DNA of 64,000 nt from Syngnathus acus (GCF_901709675.1 NC_051094.1:17708501-17772500), one strand, 5' to 3'. Positions 40,205 through 53,023 are shown, counted from the first letter of the stretch. Notes: a model not told the origin generated them from the letters alone. Numbers and translations: made by a program.

Positions 40205-42680
40205 ACCCATCCATCCATTCATTCATTTTCTACTGGTTATCTGGAGTCGGGTTGCGTGAGCTGTAGTTCAGGAGGGAAGCCCAAATTTCCCTCTTGTCTA
40301 GCTCATCCCGGGGATCCTAAGCTGCTCCAAGGCCAGCCAAGAGACACAATCTCTCCAGCGTGTCCTGGCTCATCTCCGGGGCCTCCTTCTAGTGGGACAT
40401 ACCCAGAATACCTCACCCCAGGAAGCATCCTAATCAGATGCCTGAGCAACCTCATCTGGCTCCTCTCAACGCGGCGGAGCAGTGTCTCGGCTCTGAGTCA
40501 CTCCTGGATGACCAAGTTTCTCACCCTAGTATCTCCAAGGAAAAGCCTGAACACCATGCGGAGTAACCACATGTTGGCCGCTTGTGTCCGGGATCTTGTT
40601 TCGATCACGGCCCACAGTTCATGAAGCATAGTTGGAGGATAGAAACATAGCTGACCTTCCGGCTCAGCTCTCTCTTCACTACCACGTATACATAGTCTGC
40701 ATCACGGCAGACTCTGCACTGATTCGCATGTCGATCTCCCACTGCATCCTGCCCTCACTCTTGAACAAGACCCTGGTATCTCTTCCACTTGGGGCAGGAT
40801 CTCATCACTGACCAAGAAAGGGCATTCCTCTGCCCTTTTCCGACTGAGGACGACGGTCTTAGATTTGGAGGTGCTGATCATCACAACTGCTTAACACTTG
40901 GCTGCGAACCTCTCTAGTAGGAGTTGAATATCACAGCTTGAAGAACCCAACAGCACATTATTTGCAAATAGCAGTGAGGCAATACTGACATCACCAAACT
41001 GGACACCCTCAATGCCTCACTGCGCCTAGAAATTCTGTCCATAAAGGTTGTGAACAGAAGAATGAGGGGCAGCCTCGGCGGAGTCTAACTGTCACCAGAA
41101 ACAAATCCGACTTACTTACTCAATGTGGCTCAAACTCTGACAAGGGCCGAACCGCCCTTATATGTGGGTTTGGTATTCCGTATTCTCGAAGCATACCCCA
41201 CAGAGCTCCCCGAGCGACAGTCGAAGTACTTCTCTAAGCCCACAAAGCACATGAAGACTAGTTGGGCGAACTCCCATGTACCCTTGAGAACCCTACCAAG
41301 GTTGTAGTGCTGGTTCACTGTTCCAACAAAAAACACATTGCTTGTCCTGAATCTGAGATTTGACCTCCCGACGGACTCTCCTCTCCAGCACCGCTGAATA
41401 GACCTGACCGGGGAGGCTGGAGAATGTGATACTTCTATAGTTAGAACACACCTTCAGGTCCCCCTTCTTAAAAAGAGGGACCACCACCCTGGTCTGCTAA
41501 TCCAGAGGTTCTATCTCCGATGTCAACCCCATGTTGTAGATGCGTGGCAACCACGACAGCCACACAACATTCAGAGCCTTTAGCCTCCGAGGAGTTCTTT
41601 AACCACCTCGGTGAACAACCCCAGAGATAGGAAAGCCTACCTCAGAGTCTCCAGGCTCTGCTTCCAAAATGAAAAGCATGTCAGTGAAATCGAGTATATC
41701 TTCAAAGTATTCTCCTTAGCGGTTCAAACCATCCTGAGTTGAGGTCAGCAGCATCCCATCTCCACTATACACAGTGTGAATGGTGAACTGCTTACCCCTC
41801 CAGAGACACCGGATGGACCAGGATTTCCTCTAAGCCAGGGGTGGCCAACCAGTCAGAGACTAAGAGCCACATTTTTTTACTGTGTACCGCAAAGAGCCAC
41901 AAACCCCCCCCGAAGCGAAGCGAACACGCAGCGTTTGACGTACCATTACCAACCCCCCCCCCCGAAGCGAAGCGAACGCGCAGCGTTTGACGTCCCATTA
42001 ACACCCAACCCCCCCCCCCGAAACGAACGCGCAGCGTTTTACGTCCCATTAACCCCCCCCCCCAAGCGAAGCGAACGTAGAAGAGCCGCATGAAACCCGG
42101 CAAAGAGCCACATGCGGCTCGCGAGCCGCGGGTTGGCCACCGCTGCTCTAAGCCATCCAGAAGTTGATTTCCATAGCCTTGCCAAACTCCTCCCATGCCC
42201 GTGTTTTTGCTGCGTTCCACAGTCCCACAGACCAAAAGGAACGATAGGTCTTCAGCTTGATGGCATCCCTTACTGCTGTTGTCCACCAGTGGGGTTGGGG
42301 ATTGCCGCCACGACAGACACCAACCACCTTACGGCCATAACGATTGACTGCCTCAACAATGGCGGTACGGAAAATGATCCAGTCACTCAATGTTGTCCGC
42401 CTTCCGGGCATGGGGGTAAATTGCTGCTGGACATGAAACTCTTTCTGACAGAGCATTCTGCCAGACATTCCTTGCAAACCCTCACAATAAGTTTGGGTCT
42501 GCCAGGTCGCCCATTTTCAAAACTTCTCTATCTTGCACACCAGCTCCAGCTGTCTCCCTGCCAGAAAGATAACATTCCATGTCCCTAAAGCCAGCTTCTG
42601 TAGCCGGAGATCGGACCGCCTTTGGCCGCCACCCAGCTCTCTCTGCACCCCTGAATGGGGGACAGGTCTGGACTCTCAGA
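40205..42680 (-). mobile_element. Antisense copy of the 9 kb LINE family, heavily decayed
   Basis: Minus-strand fragments match the element at 9142-12446: VVPLFKKGDLKVCSNYRSIT near 41450, EFAQLVFMCFVGLEKYFD near 41260, SDEILPQVEE near 40830 and the C-terminal end near 40300. The 3' end is an (ATCC)n-type tail at 40205-40240. The endonuclease part is deleted near 42530. The catalytic Asp of the LEKAFD motif is altered (FVGLEKYFD has Gly in place of the motif A Asp). A hAT MITE interrupts it. Confidence 0.85.
41837..42145. mobile_element. hAT MITE with C-rich minisatellite
   Basis: CAGGGGTGGCCAACC and GGTTGGCCACCGCTG ends; perfect 8-bp duplication CTCTAAGC (41829-41836, 42146-42153). The inside (41908-42077) carries four units of the poly-C plus GAAGCGAACGCGCAGCGTTT repeat, the same as at 1966-2290. 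Confidence 0.92.
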
Positions 42681-42699
42681 CCAGTCACATCCTCACACT

Positions 42700-42829
42700 G
42701 TTTCACGACGAAGCCAACTATTGTAACACGTGCAAAATGTGGCTTGTCAATGTCTTGCTGACATAAGCAAGGACATCCCTGAAAAACATGTTGCATGGAT
42801 GGCAGAATACATTCTTGCAGAATCTGCAT
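42700..42829 (-). pseudogene. Tc1-type transposase relic
   Basis: Minus strand reads MQILQECILPSMQHVFQGCP and LCQQDIDKPHFARVT, the region around the second catalytic Asp (FQQDNxxPHxA) of Tc1 transposases. Fragmentary. Confidence 0.6.
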
Positions 42830-42836
42830 ATACTAC

Positions 42837-43118
42837 CAGCTCGGTAGCCTAGTGGTAGTGTCTGCCCTGAGACTGGAAGGTTGTGGGTTCAAACCCCGGC
42901 CAGGTCATGCCAAAGACTATATAAATGGGACCCATTGCCTCCCTGCTTGGCACTCAGCATGAAGGGATGGAATTGGGGAGTTAGATCACCAAATGATTTC
43001 CGAGCGCGGCACCGCTGCTGCTCACTGCTCCCCTCTCCCCCAGGGGATGGATCAAAATCACACGGGGATGGGTTAAACCCAGATGTGTGTGTGTGACGAT
43101 CATTGGGACTTTAACTTA
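42837..43118 (+). mobile_element. SINE-A, full length
   Basis: A box TAGCCTAGTGG, B box GGTTCAAACCC, body to GATCATTGGGACTTTAACTT. A 15-base gap removes ATGCAGAGGACAAAT near 43078. Confidence 0.9.
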
Positions 43119-43686
43119 ACTTTATAGATGTCTTCACAAATGCGCAAACTACCCATGCCATGGGCACTAATACCCCCACATACCATCACAGATGCTGCTG
43201 TCACTTTTTGTTAAAAACAATCCATGCTCTATTTTGACACCTTATCCATAATTCCCGAAAACAATTTGTAAGTGACCTTGCCACTTACAAGCAAATATTT
43301 GTTCAAATTCTTTGAATTTAAAATTATGAACCATAGGTAATTAAATATCAAAATTCCTAGGAATTATATGTTGGGATACCTTGTTCTTAATCTGTTGGAC
43401 AAATTTGTCACACATTTGTTCACTAAGTGGTGAACCTCACAACATCCTTGTTTGCACTCAGTCATGATGCTCACGTGTTTCCAATTACCTGTTCAGGTAT
43501 GGAATGGTCTTAATGGTTTTTTGATAATTCTTCAACCTTCCTCTTCTGCTGTTGGCACTTTCGTAAAACGTGAGAATCTTTGCCCCCCCAAAACAGTTTT
43601 AACATGAATTATGTCCTTGAGGTATAAAGGATTACTACAGTCATATACTGAGGAAGTGTTTGTTCAGCATTATGTTATGTCTCCCT
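43119..43686. other. Unique intron sequence
   Basis: AT-rich, no gene or repeat recognised. Confidence 0.5.
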
Positions 43687-46400
43687 ATCAAAGTCAAAGT
43701 CAAAGTCTGCTTTATTGTCAATTTCTTCACATGTCAAGACATACAAAGAGATCGAAATTACGTTCCCACTATCCCACGGTGACAAGACATAGTACACAAT
43801 ATACATACAAGTAAACAACACAAAAAGTAAAAAAAAGAAGGCACAAACAATGAATAAATAAGAGTGATGAATAAATAATAATTAAAAAAAACTGTGTGCA
43901 TACAGCAGACAGTCAGAATATAGCGCAAAAGTACAGGACGCTACGCAGAAGGGGGGAGAGAGTTCAGGATCCTAACAGCCTGGAGTATGAAGCTGTTGGT
44001 GAGTCTGGTGGTGCGGGACCGCAGGCTCCTGTACCTCTTCCCAGAGGGCAGAATATCAAACAAAGAGTGAGCGGGGTGACTCACATCACTCACAATCGTG
44101 GTTGCCTTGTGGGTGAGATGGGAGGTGTAAATGTCCTTCAGGGAGGGGAGTGAAGCACCAATAATCCTACCAGCCGTGTTCACTATGCGCTGCAGGGCCT
44201 TCATGTTGTATTCAGTGCAGCTACCACCCCAAACAGCGATACAACTGGAGAGGACGCTCTCAATGGTGGCACGGTAGAATGTAGTCATGACGGCCGGAGG
44301 AGCACTTGCTCGCCTGAGTTTCCGCAGGAAGTACAGGCGGCGTTGAGCTTTCTTTGCCAGTGATGCGGTGTTGGTGGACAAGGAGAGGTCCTCACTGATG
44401 TGCACCCCCAGGAATCTGGTGCTGCTCACTCTCTCCACCGCAGCACCGTCGATGGTCAGTGGCAGGTGTTGGGTGTGACCCTTCCGGAAGTCAACAACAA
44501 TCTCCTTGGTCTTATTGACGTTCAGCAGGAGGTTGTTGTCCCTGCACCACGTTGCCAGAAGGTCGACCTCCGACCTGTATTGAGTCTCGTCGCCCCAGGT
44601 GAAGAGACCCACCAGAGTCGTGTCGTCGGGATATTTCAGCACGCGGTTGCTACTGTAAGTTGCAGTGCAGTCATGCGTCAGCAGGGTGAAGAGCAGCGGA
44701 CTGAGCACGCAGCCTTGGGGGGCCCCCGTGCTCAGCGTGATGCTCGTGTGGAGGGGGAGGGGTCTTCAGCGGGTAAGTGCTGTTCTGAGCGTCGAAGCGA
44801 GCAAAGAAGCGGTTCAGATCGTTGAGCAGACGGATGTCAGCTCTGCGGCGCGGGATTGTAGTCCGTGATGATCTGAATGCCCTGCCATAGGCTCCGTGCG
44901 TCCCTGCTGTCTTTGAAGTGGCCGGTAATCTTGCAAGAGAATGCCCTTTTCGCTTCCTTGATGCCCCGTGACAGGTCGGCCCTCGCTGTTCTCAAGCCAG
45001 CCTCATCCCCCGCTCTGAAGGCTTTGTCCCTGGCCCTCAGCAGCCTGAGGACAGCCCCTGTCAGCCATGGCTTCCAGTTAGCCCGAGTGACGATGAATTT
45101 TGTGTGGGTCACATCATCAATGCACTTCGTGATGTAAGAAGAAACAGAGTCAGTATACTCCTCTATGTCCATCCGATTGTTACAAGTGGCCGCCTGCTTA
45201 AACATTTCCCAGTCAGTAGTGCCAAAGCAGTCTCGAAGCGCATCAGAGGCACCCTCAGGCCACACTCTTACCCACTTGCGAACCGGCCTGGATGCTTTCA
45301 CCCTTTGTCTGTATGCGGGCATAAGCATAACAGTGATATGGTCAGAAAGTCCAATATGGGGGAGGGGGGAGGCTTTGAAAGCTCCTTTATGTGCAGTGTA
45401 GACCAGGTCCAGGAAGCTGTCTCCACGTGTTGGAAAATTAACAATGGTGAAGCCTCGGAAAAACAGACTTTAGGTTAGCATGATTAAAATCCCCAGCGAA
45501 GATGGTGAAACCGTCAGGGTGCGCCGTCTGTTGTTCACTGACAGCCTGGTACAGTTCACTAAGAGCCGCGATCCTGTCGCCTTCAATGTTGGAAGGCGGG
45601 ATGTATACCGCGACTAGCAGAATCGCAGTAAATTCCCTTGGCAGGTAAAAAGGACGGCACTTAATGATCACAAACTCCGCCAGTGGCGAGCAGTGCTTGC
45701 ATGCAACTACAGAGTGCCGGCACCACTCGTCACGGATGTCGACACATATTCCTCCTCCTCGCGATTTTCCCCCTTTTACAATGGCCCGGTCCGCTCGATA
45801 GCACGCTAGCCGCTCCAGATACACAGCAGAGTCCGGAATGTTGACAGTCAACCAAGTCTCAGTGAACACGAGCACACAGCAGTTACTCACTGTCCGGTTC
45901 GTAGATCTCAGCAGGCGAATGTAATCCATTTTGTTGTCCAGCGAACGAACATTCGCCAGAAGAATGGAAGGCACGGTTGGGTCGGCTGCCAGCCTGGCCC
46001 GGACGCCTCCGCGCTTGCCCCTCTTCTGCCTCCTCGCACACCGCTTCCGACGCATTCTATCCGGGGGAGGAGTAGCAGGCGAGTCCGGGGTTGTTTCAGG
46101 CCGGAGAAGTCCGAGTTCCTTTAATGTCTCTGCTTCAAAGTTCAGAACGCCGCAAAACTCGCTTTTGCCGATGTCGAGTAGAACCTGCCTGCTGTACTTG
46201 TAGCACAACGTAGTAGATATCATATCATAATTGCTGAGTGGAGAAAAGCTACTTTTGAGTAATTTGGTGTTTGGCTTAGGGATTTCCAAGGTGTTGCTTG
46301 GTAGTGTCCTCCGGCTAATGCGACCTGGAATGTGGGGTGGGGGTAGCAGAACGTTGACCTCCACTGGGCAGCTGAGGGTGTGCAGCTTACAGTTTCAGTC
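43687..46400 (-). mobile_element. L2-like LINE, antisense, internal RT deletion
   Basis: 3' end at 43687 with ACAATAAAGCAGACTTTGAC repeated tail. From the 5' side: endonuclease (46364-45438) with [70 protein letters not shown]; a linker frame (45328-44837); then RT from MLSPLLFTLLTHDC and YPDDTTLVGLF (44708-43941). The RT amino-terminal half is absent between 44837 and 44708. The catalytic box reads YPDD instead of YADD. Confidence 0.9.
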
Positions 46401-46411
46401 GCAACCACTCT

Positions 46412-46795
46412 TCAGTGGTTCAGGTTGCTGATAGCATACTGCTGTAGGGTGAGGTCCTTATCCACTCCAGTGATTTTTAAGACCTTTTTCTGGATGGTGT
46501 CAACCTGCCTGAGAGCGGTCTGAGTGGCATACATCCAGGCGAGGCAGGAGTACTCCATGAAGCTCCGGACCCTGGGTCTTGTAGATATTGGCTCTGCATC
46601 AAGCTTGTTGGCCAGCTTCTGCAGTGCTCTGAGGCGTTGTCCAACACATTTGCAGATGTCGGACAGATGAGTGGTTCCAGAACCTACACCTACTTGCTGA
46701 AACGGATTTTGGTGGAAACTATCTGGGTGAGATAGATTCCGCTTTCTGGACAGGATCATAGCCTTTGCTGGGTGATCTTCCAGATGTCAGCCCGC
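46412..46795 (-). mobile_element. Fragment of a different LINE (RT C-terminus)
   Basis: Minus strand encodes LRALQKLANKLDAEPISTRP and VRSFMEYSCLAWM...DTIQKKVLKITGVD, the thumb/post-RT part of another LINE family. The 5' end of the L2-like element abuts it. Confidence 0.75.
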
Positions 46796-46814
46796 TTGAA
46801 AATCATGGTAATCT

Positions 46815-46862
46815 TTTTTTATTTGCATTTTACACAACATCCCAACTTGGAACTGGGGTTTG
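46815..46862. mobile_element. Tc1 terminal repeat relic
   Basis: ATTTTACACAACATCCCAAC resembles the right end of the Tc1 element at 26630-26668. Short and diverged. Confidence 0.4.
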
Positions 46863-47093
46863 CATTATAGAAGTATTCTTATTGTGTTTATCTCTCCAGT
46901 GAGACAGATGCTAAGCCAACCCTGAATGTGTCTCTGCTTTCCATCTACTTCCTGTTAGAATAATGCAGAGATTTCAAGCACACATTGTTCCCAAATTTAA
47001 CTATGCCTGTTTCAGGTGTTTAGGGTATCAGGTGTAAAATACATCAAGATCGCCATTTTCATACTTAAAAGGGGACTTTAGAACACAGGATAC

Positions 47094-47203
47094 CTCAGAG
47101 ATGATAGGCACACCCATGTGTGCCATGTTGGAAATTATGTCACTGTCCTCTGGTGGGATACTGGCATGCTGAAGCAACTTACATAAGTTTTCTTCTGTCA
47201 CAC
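47094..47203 (-). CDS. stxbp1: stxbp1 coding exon
   Basis: 110 bp, acceptor TGTTTCAG, donor GTATCC on the minus strand. Two bases complete a Gly codon, then [20 protein letters not shown] and [16 protein letters not shown], ending in phase 0. This is the ITEENLxKLIQHAxIPPEDS helix pair of Munc18-1 domain 3b; length equals the mammalian exon as I recall it. Confidence 0.97.
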
Positions 47204-47469
47204 CTGAAACATATTCGCACACATACACACACATGCACACACATGCACAGTTAAGATATAAACAAACATTGTAAACATGTGTAAACATTCACAATTATAG
47301 TGAGGTGTGTGTGGTGGGAGAAATCCTGGAAATTATTAAGTATCACAAAAGAGGTCCAAACTTTGGATAATATATGAAAACAAAAATAGCGGGGCTGAAT
47401 TTGTGAGTTAGCTTACTCACAAAGAAAGCAAGTCTCTAATTTTTTGGGCTGTTTAACCTGGATAACCTG

Positions 47470-50012
47470 AGCTGTTAGACCTGGTTAAAACCTAATGAAC
47501 TGCTGCCGCTTAATGAGGCCTCGCCTCCAAATTTTGTGATTTTGCATGTGGCGCGTCCTCGAAAAAAGGGTGGGGGTGTCGCCCTCATCACAAATTCCAA
47601 TCTTAGATTTAGGCCTCGTTCGATTAACGTATTTAAAACATTTGAAGTTGTCACTGTCCGATCCAACGCTTTACCGTCATTTTATCTTGCTGTTATTTGC
47701 CGTCCACCTGGGGCTTACTCTGGCTTCCTGGATGAATTTTCAGAATTCGTGGCCGATCTAGTGGCAAATGCGGATAATATAATAATCATGGGCGATTTCA
47801 ATATCCACATGAATTTACCGTCAGAGCCACTTACTTCGGCGTTTCAGACTTTAACTGATATGTTTGGCTTTACGCAAGTCGTACAGGCAGCAATGCATAG
47901 GAATGGAAATACCTTAGATCTGGTATTATCCAGAGGACTGGCAACCTCATATATAACAGTACTGCCATACACTACTGTTTTGTCTGATCAATTACTTCAT
48001 AAAATTTGAAATTTTAGTTCTTTGTCAAAGACGAGAGCAATCAGAATTATAGCAGCCGTAATATTAACTCCATGACTGCAACTGCGCTATCTGAGTTACT
48101 GTGGCCGGCAACTGCCATATTTCCCGCATATATCGGCTCTATTGATAATCTTACAAATGAATTCAATGCGACATTGTTAAATGCCATCGACTATGTGGCG
48201 CCGCTACGTCTGAAAACTCGCCGTAGATTGCCTACTCCATGGTTCACAGATGAAACACGTACGCTTAAGCAATTATGTAGAAAGCCTGAGCGCAAATGGC
48301 GTTTAACCAAACGTGAGGTTTTCCATCAGGCATGGCGTGACATCCTCCTGAATTATAAAGATGCGCTTATTTTAGCAAAAACCCGTTATTTTCGCTAGTC
48401 ATTAATCTCAATAAAAATAATCCTAAATACCTATTTGATACAGTGGCAAAGCTAACACTACGCCAGCCGACCCCCGATAGCTCCTTCCACTCAGCTGACG
48501 AGTTCATGAAATTTTTCGCTTGAAAGATTGAATCCATTAGGGATGAGATCAAGATGATCATTCCAATCGCTCAGTCCAGATCGCCGATTACCGGCGCTGA
48601 CGATCATCCAATAACCCTCTCAAATTTTAAAAGCGTGTCCCTTGAAAGGCTTACACAATTGGTTAGTGCGGCTAAACAAACAACATGTTTACTTGACCCG
48701 CTTCCAGCCAAATTATTTAAAGAATTATTTCAAATTTTAGGACCGTCCGTCTTAAATAGAATTGATCTGTTTGTCTCCTCTGAGATAGTGCCAACAGCCT
48801 TTAAAACCGCTATCATTAAACCGTTACTTAAGCGACCAAATCTTGACCCGGACTGTCTCAGTAATTATAGGCCAGTTTCAAATCTCCCATTCGTAGCAAA
48901 ACTTCTTGAAAAAGTAGTAGCGCAGCAGCTTATTGATTACATGGTCGCCAATAATCGATATGAATCTTTTCAGTCTGGTTTTAGAGCTAATCATTCCACT
49001 GAGACAGCACTTGCTAAAGTGACTAATGATCTCCTCATAGCTATGGATTCAAACACTTCATCGGTATTGTTACTACTCGATCTTAGTGCTGCCTTCAACA
49101 CTGTAGACTTCCATATTTTATTAGAGCGTCTTAAAAGTTGTGTTGGTATTTCAGGGTCAGCACTAGGCTGGTTCTATTCCTATATATCAGACAGGACACA
49201 CCGAGTGGTCCATGGCAATACGTCTTCTGAGCTGTATAATGTTACGTGTGGTGTCCCACAGGGATCGGTACTCGGACCAATTCTATTTAATATTTATATG
49301 ATTCCGCTTGGGGACATAATACGTAAATATAATATTAGTTTTCAATGTTACGCAGATGACACCCAATTATATATGCCGTTATCGATGACAGATCCGCGGG
49401 ACTGTTGTAATCTTGAGGCGTGCCTTGCGGAGATCAAGCAATGGATGTCTCTCAACTTCCTTCGTCTTAACCCAGATAAAACTGAGATGTTGATAATTGG
49501 TCCAGCTCGTTATCAACACTCTTTTAAGGAAACCACTATAACTATATAGATAACCGTACTATCACTCAGAGCGATACTGTAACTAATCTCGGGGTAATAT
49601 TTGACCAAACGCTCTCCTTTCAAAAGCACATTAAGAGTATAACCAGAATTGCGATTTTTCACTTTCGTAATATTGCTAAGATTCGTCCGATCCTCTCGAC
49701 CGGTGATGCAGAAACTATTATACGTACATGCGTTCATCACGTCGCGCCTGGACGACTGTAATGCATTATTCTCAGTCCAGCATCAAAAGTCTACAGTTAG
49801 TACAAAATGCTGCTGCAAGGCTGCTCTCACGGACAAGAAAATTTGATCACATGACCCCAATATTAGCCAACTTACATTGGCTCCTGGTCCATTTAAGATG
49901 TGACTTCAAGGTTCTTCTATTAACCTATAAATCATTGCATGGCTTAGCGCCTTCATATCTCGTCGACCTAGTTGTTCCTTATGTTCCATTGATTATGGCA
50001 ATGACAGAATAA
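47470..50012 (+). mobile_element. CR1/L2-superclade LINE, nearly whole ORF2, broken
   Basis: Endonuclease: KKGGGVALITNSNLRFRPRS, IIIMGDFNIHMN, TTVLSDQLL. RT in a 331-codon frame (48554-49549): LSNYRPVSNLPFVAKLLEKV, LLLLDLSAAFNTVDFHILLE, CGVPQGSVLGPILFNIYMIP, catalytic FQCYADDTQLYMPL. Stops or frame changes occur near 48009, 48400, 48523 and 49547. The 5' part of the endonuclease is truncated. It fills most of the intron between two stxbp1 exons, antisense to the gene. RT motifs resemble fish L2/Maui-like elements. Confidence 0.9.
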
Positions 50013-50148
50013 TAGTAAAAAAGTATACAAAATAAGCAATTTAAAAATTATAAAATGCGCATTTAATTGGGTGAAGCATGTCTCAGATTCTGATTATGCA
50101 GTACGGTATGACATTATAAAAAGAAAAAAGATTAAGTACACATCTGAC

Positions 50149-50287
50149 CATTCTTGAGGAAGATGTAAAGCAGAATGATCCGAATCTTGTCACAGACGCT
50201 GACATTGGTGTCCAGTAAGATTGGTACAATAAGCCTCATGGGATCTTTTATCTTCTCACCCTCTGGATCAGTGCCCATTGCAAGGTC
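50149..50287 (-). CDS. stxbp1: stxbp1 coding exon
   Basis: 139 bp, acceptor CTGAAAG, donor GTCAGA on the minus strand. Phase 0 start [20 protein letters not shown], then [20 protein letters not shown] and YIFLKN, ending with one base of a Gly codon. [18 protein letters not shown] is diagnostic for Munc18-1; the [14 protein letters not shown] helix lies in domain 3b. Confidence 0.98.
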
Positions 50288-50496
50288 CTTTCAGAATGGA
50301 AGAAAAGGGTCAAGAGGTCAGTAATTTGCTCCAGATGTGTAAAACTTGTTTTCATAACAGGGCTCAGTGTAGGTATGGTTGTACTCAGAGGGGCGCTTGT
50401 AACCAAGTTACCATACAAATGTATGATCTTTTTAGAAAAGTACATCACTGGTTTGACTAGATAGAAAATAAAAACACACCGACTTTTAGCTTAGAT

Positions 50497-50837
50497 CATA
50501 CGTATCAAACTCAAGGCCCGGGGGCCAGATGCGGCCCACCACATTATTTTATGTGGCCCGCGAGACAAAGTTTGCATCGATTTTGTATCATTACTAAAAT
50601 TACAAATTGTCTTCACTTTTGAAAAAAGAAATAGATGTTGCTAGCTATTTTCATTATCATTTGTCTTTTTAAAATATTTGAACTGTTTTTATTACTCTCG
50701 GATTTCAAAACTAGTTATTCATCAGTTTTTTTTGGTAGCCTATACTGAATATAGAAGACGTTGACAATCATTATGGCCCTCCAAGGGAAACTTTGACTAC
50801 GATGCGGCCCGCGAGAAAAATGAATTTGACACCCCTG
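50497..50837. mobile_element. hAT MITE (uninterrupted relative of 1573-2477)
   Basis: Left CATACGTATCAAAC (diverged) and right TTTGACACCCCTG ends with a perfect 8-bp duplication GCTTAGAT (50489-50496, 50838-50845). Its interior aligns to both halves of the outer element at 1573-2477 and lacks the inner insertion. Confidence 0.88.
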
Positions 50838-50949
50838 GCTTAGATTCTCTTGCGTACAATTTACGGCCACTCAACCCACCGCTGATCAAAGTTCGCGTTC
50901 ATCATTGCACACGGTACTTGCGATTGTTGTTGTTGTTTTTTTTAATAAC

Positions 50950-51030
50950 CTGTTCCACACGGCAGAGTTTGTCAACCGTTCCCTGGTAGCGGTTCATACA
51001 ATCTTCAGCCAGGTGAAGGTGGGTTGAATA
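50950..51030 (-). CDS. stxbp1: stxbp1 coding exon
   Basis: 81 bp, 27 codons, phase 0 at both ends; acceptor TTTCTTAG, donor GTTATT on the minus strand. It encodes [20 protein letters not shown] and KLCRVEQ, the long helix after the domain 3a hairpin that contacts the SNARE bundle in Munc18-1. Confidence 0.98.
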
Positions 51031-51183
51031 CTAAGAAAAAAAAGATCATTAAAGTAGATGTTTGAGAACAAGACACAATTTGATATAAAAACATTTGTAC
51101 GTTGAATATAAATATGTTACCGTATTTCCCGCACTATAAGGCTCACTTAAAAACGGCTGCGCATACAATGAACCCCCCCCCCC

Positions 51184-51790
51184 GCAGCACATAGACACCA
51201 AAGCTTAGAAGCTAATCAACACATTACGCATCAACCCACGCACTTGCTTCTTTCTTTTAAACAAAATAAAATTTACGACCAGCAAAAACGAGTGGGGTTG
51301 CTGGACCAAGTAAGGAGCCAAACAGAATCACTTTAATCCCATCGCTTGATTGACATACGGGTAAGCCTATCGGGAGGCAATCACAGTGAATTGAGGCATA
51401 CAGTGAACCACCCCCCTACCCCTTCACCGCAGCACATAGACACCAAAGCTAAGAAGCTAATGAACGCATTACGCATCAACGCACGCACTCGCTTCTTTCT
51501 TTTAAACTAAATAAAGTTTATGACCAGCAAAAATGAGTGGGGTTTCTGGACCAACTAAGAAGCCAGACCATATCACTTTTATCCCATCGCTTGATTGACA
51601 TACAGGTAAACCTATCAGGAGGCAATGACAGTGAACCCCCCCCCATTCACCGCAGCACATAGACACCAAAGCTAAGAAGCTAATGAACGCATTACGCATC
51701 AACGCATGCACTCACTTCTTTCTTTTAAACTAAATAAAGTTTATGAGTAGCAAAAATGAGTGGGGTTGCTTGACCAAGTAAGAGGCCAAA
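51184..51790 (+). repeat. Three tandem units of about 225-245 bp
   Basis: GCAGCACATAGACACCAAAG starts at 51184, 51429 and 51652. Each unit includes GAGTGGGGTTGCTGGACCAA and CCCATCGCTTGATTGACATA. The third is split by the insertion at 51795. Confidence 0.9.
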
Positions 51791-51794
51791 TGTA

Positions 51795-53023
51795 CCGTAA
51801 TTTTCGGACAATAAATCGCGTTTGTTTTCATAGTTTGGGTGGGGGGGCGACTTATACTGAGGAGCGACAAAAAAAAAAAAAAAGAAAAAAAAAGTTAAAC
51901 TGCGATAAATGAACCGCGATGTAGCAAGGGATTACTGTAATTTGAATTTCAAGTGCCGTCAGTGGCGCGGCGCGGCGGTTGTTTACATAAAGGACATAGA
52001 TTCGATCACGGGATGACGAAGATGACCAAGGCCCCACGTACTACCGGCATCATCAGCGGCTTTGTTTGTAAGTGACACGGAGGACGAAGTGTTTGAAGGA
52101 TTTAATGATTTGGAGTGACACAGAAGGTTTGTGGATGGGGCTCGGACATGGCTTTTACGCACGCCCGGTCCTATTCTATGGAGCTCTCTTCCACCTCCGT
52201 GGCTGGAAGTGCCACCTCCGGGGATGGAACTCCACGCCGCCACACACCTGGAAGTTGACGCCAGTGCTTGGGGCCATGTGGTGGTGAACTATTTATGTTA
52301 TAGTTATTTGATATATTTTATTTGTATATGTTTTTATCGTTACAGTTCAGTACTTGTTGGCTCATTGAACTCTTGTTTTGTTAAATAAAGAGACGTTTAC
52401 CAAACCCACGTCTTTCCTTGTACTTTGTTAACGCTATAATATAGTTTTATCCTGATCTGTCGAATAACGACGAGGCTGACGTCAGGGCGCACGCGTGGCG
52501 GTGTTGACAAAGGACGAGGAATTTGATCGATGGATTTAATGAGTTGGAGTGACACAGATGGTTTGATAATATTGTTGTTTATATGATAGTTATTTGATAT
52601 ATATGTACTTTATATATCGTTGTATGGGTCTGTGGAATATTTAGAATATTTAGACGTCAGCGGCGCGGCGCATACGCGGCATCGTTTCCATAAAGGACGA
52701 TCGATGGATTTAATGAATTGGAGTGACACAGATGGTTTTATAAACGTGTTATTTATGTAATAGTTATTTGAATAACTCTGAATGTTACGTCAGGCCCGTT
52801 CTCAGCTCTTCGTTTGTGTTTATGTCACGTTAGCATACCTATCGTTTAGCCTGTTGTTGCTCGTTCATGTCTGTTCTTGGTGTTGGATTTTGTCGAATAC
52901 ATTTCCCCCAAAATGCGACTTGTACTTCGGAGCGACTTATACATGTTTTTTTTTCACGTTATTGTGCATTTTATGGCTAAGGCGGCCTATATTCCGGAGC
53001 GACTTTTAGTCCGAAAAATACGG
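51795..53023 (+). mobile_element. Pogo-like element with internal tandem units, both ends present
   Basis: CCGTAATTTTCGGACAATAA and GACTTTTAGTCCGAAAAATA plus CGG with TA on both sides (51793-51794, 53024-53025). The interrupted host unit resumes at TCGCTTTCATCCCATC. The left part contains a Tigger-like CGATGTAGCAAGGGATTACT motif (51918-51937). The body encodes DTEDEVFEGFNDLE at about 52076-52117, resembling the acidic end of pogo/CENP-B-like transposases, then tandem units related to it. Confidence 0.87.
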
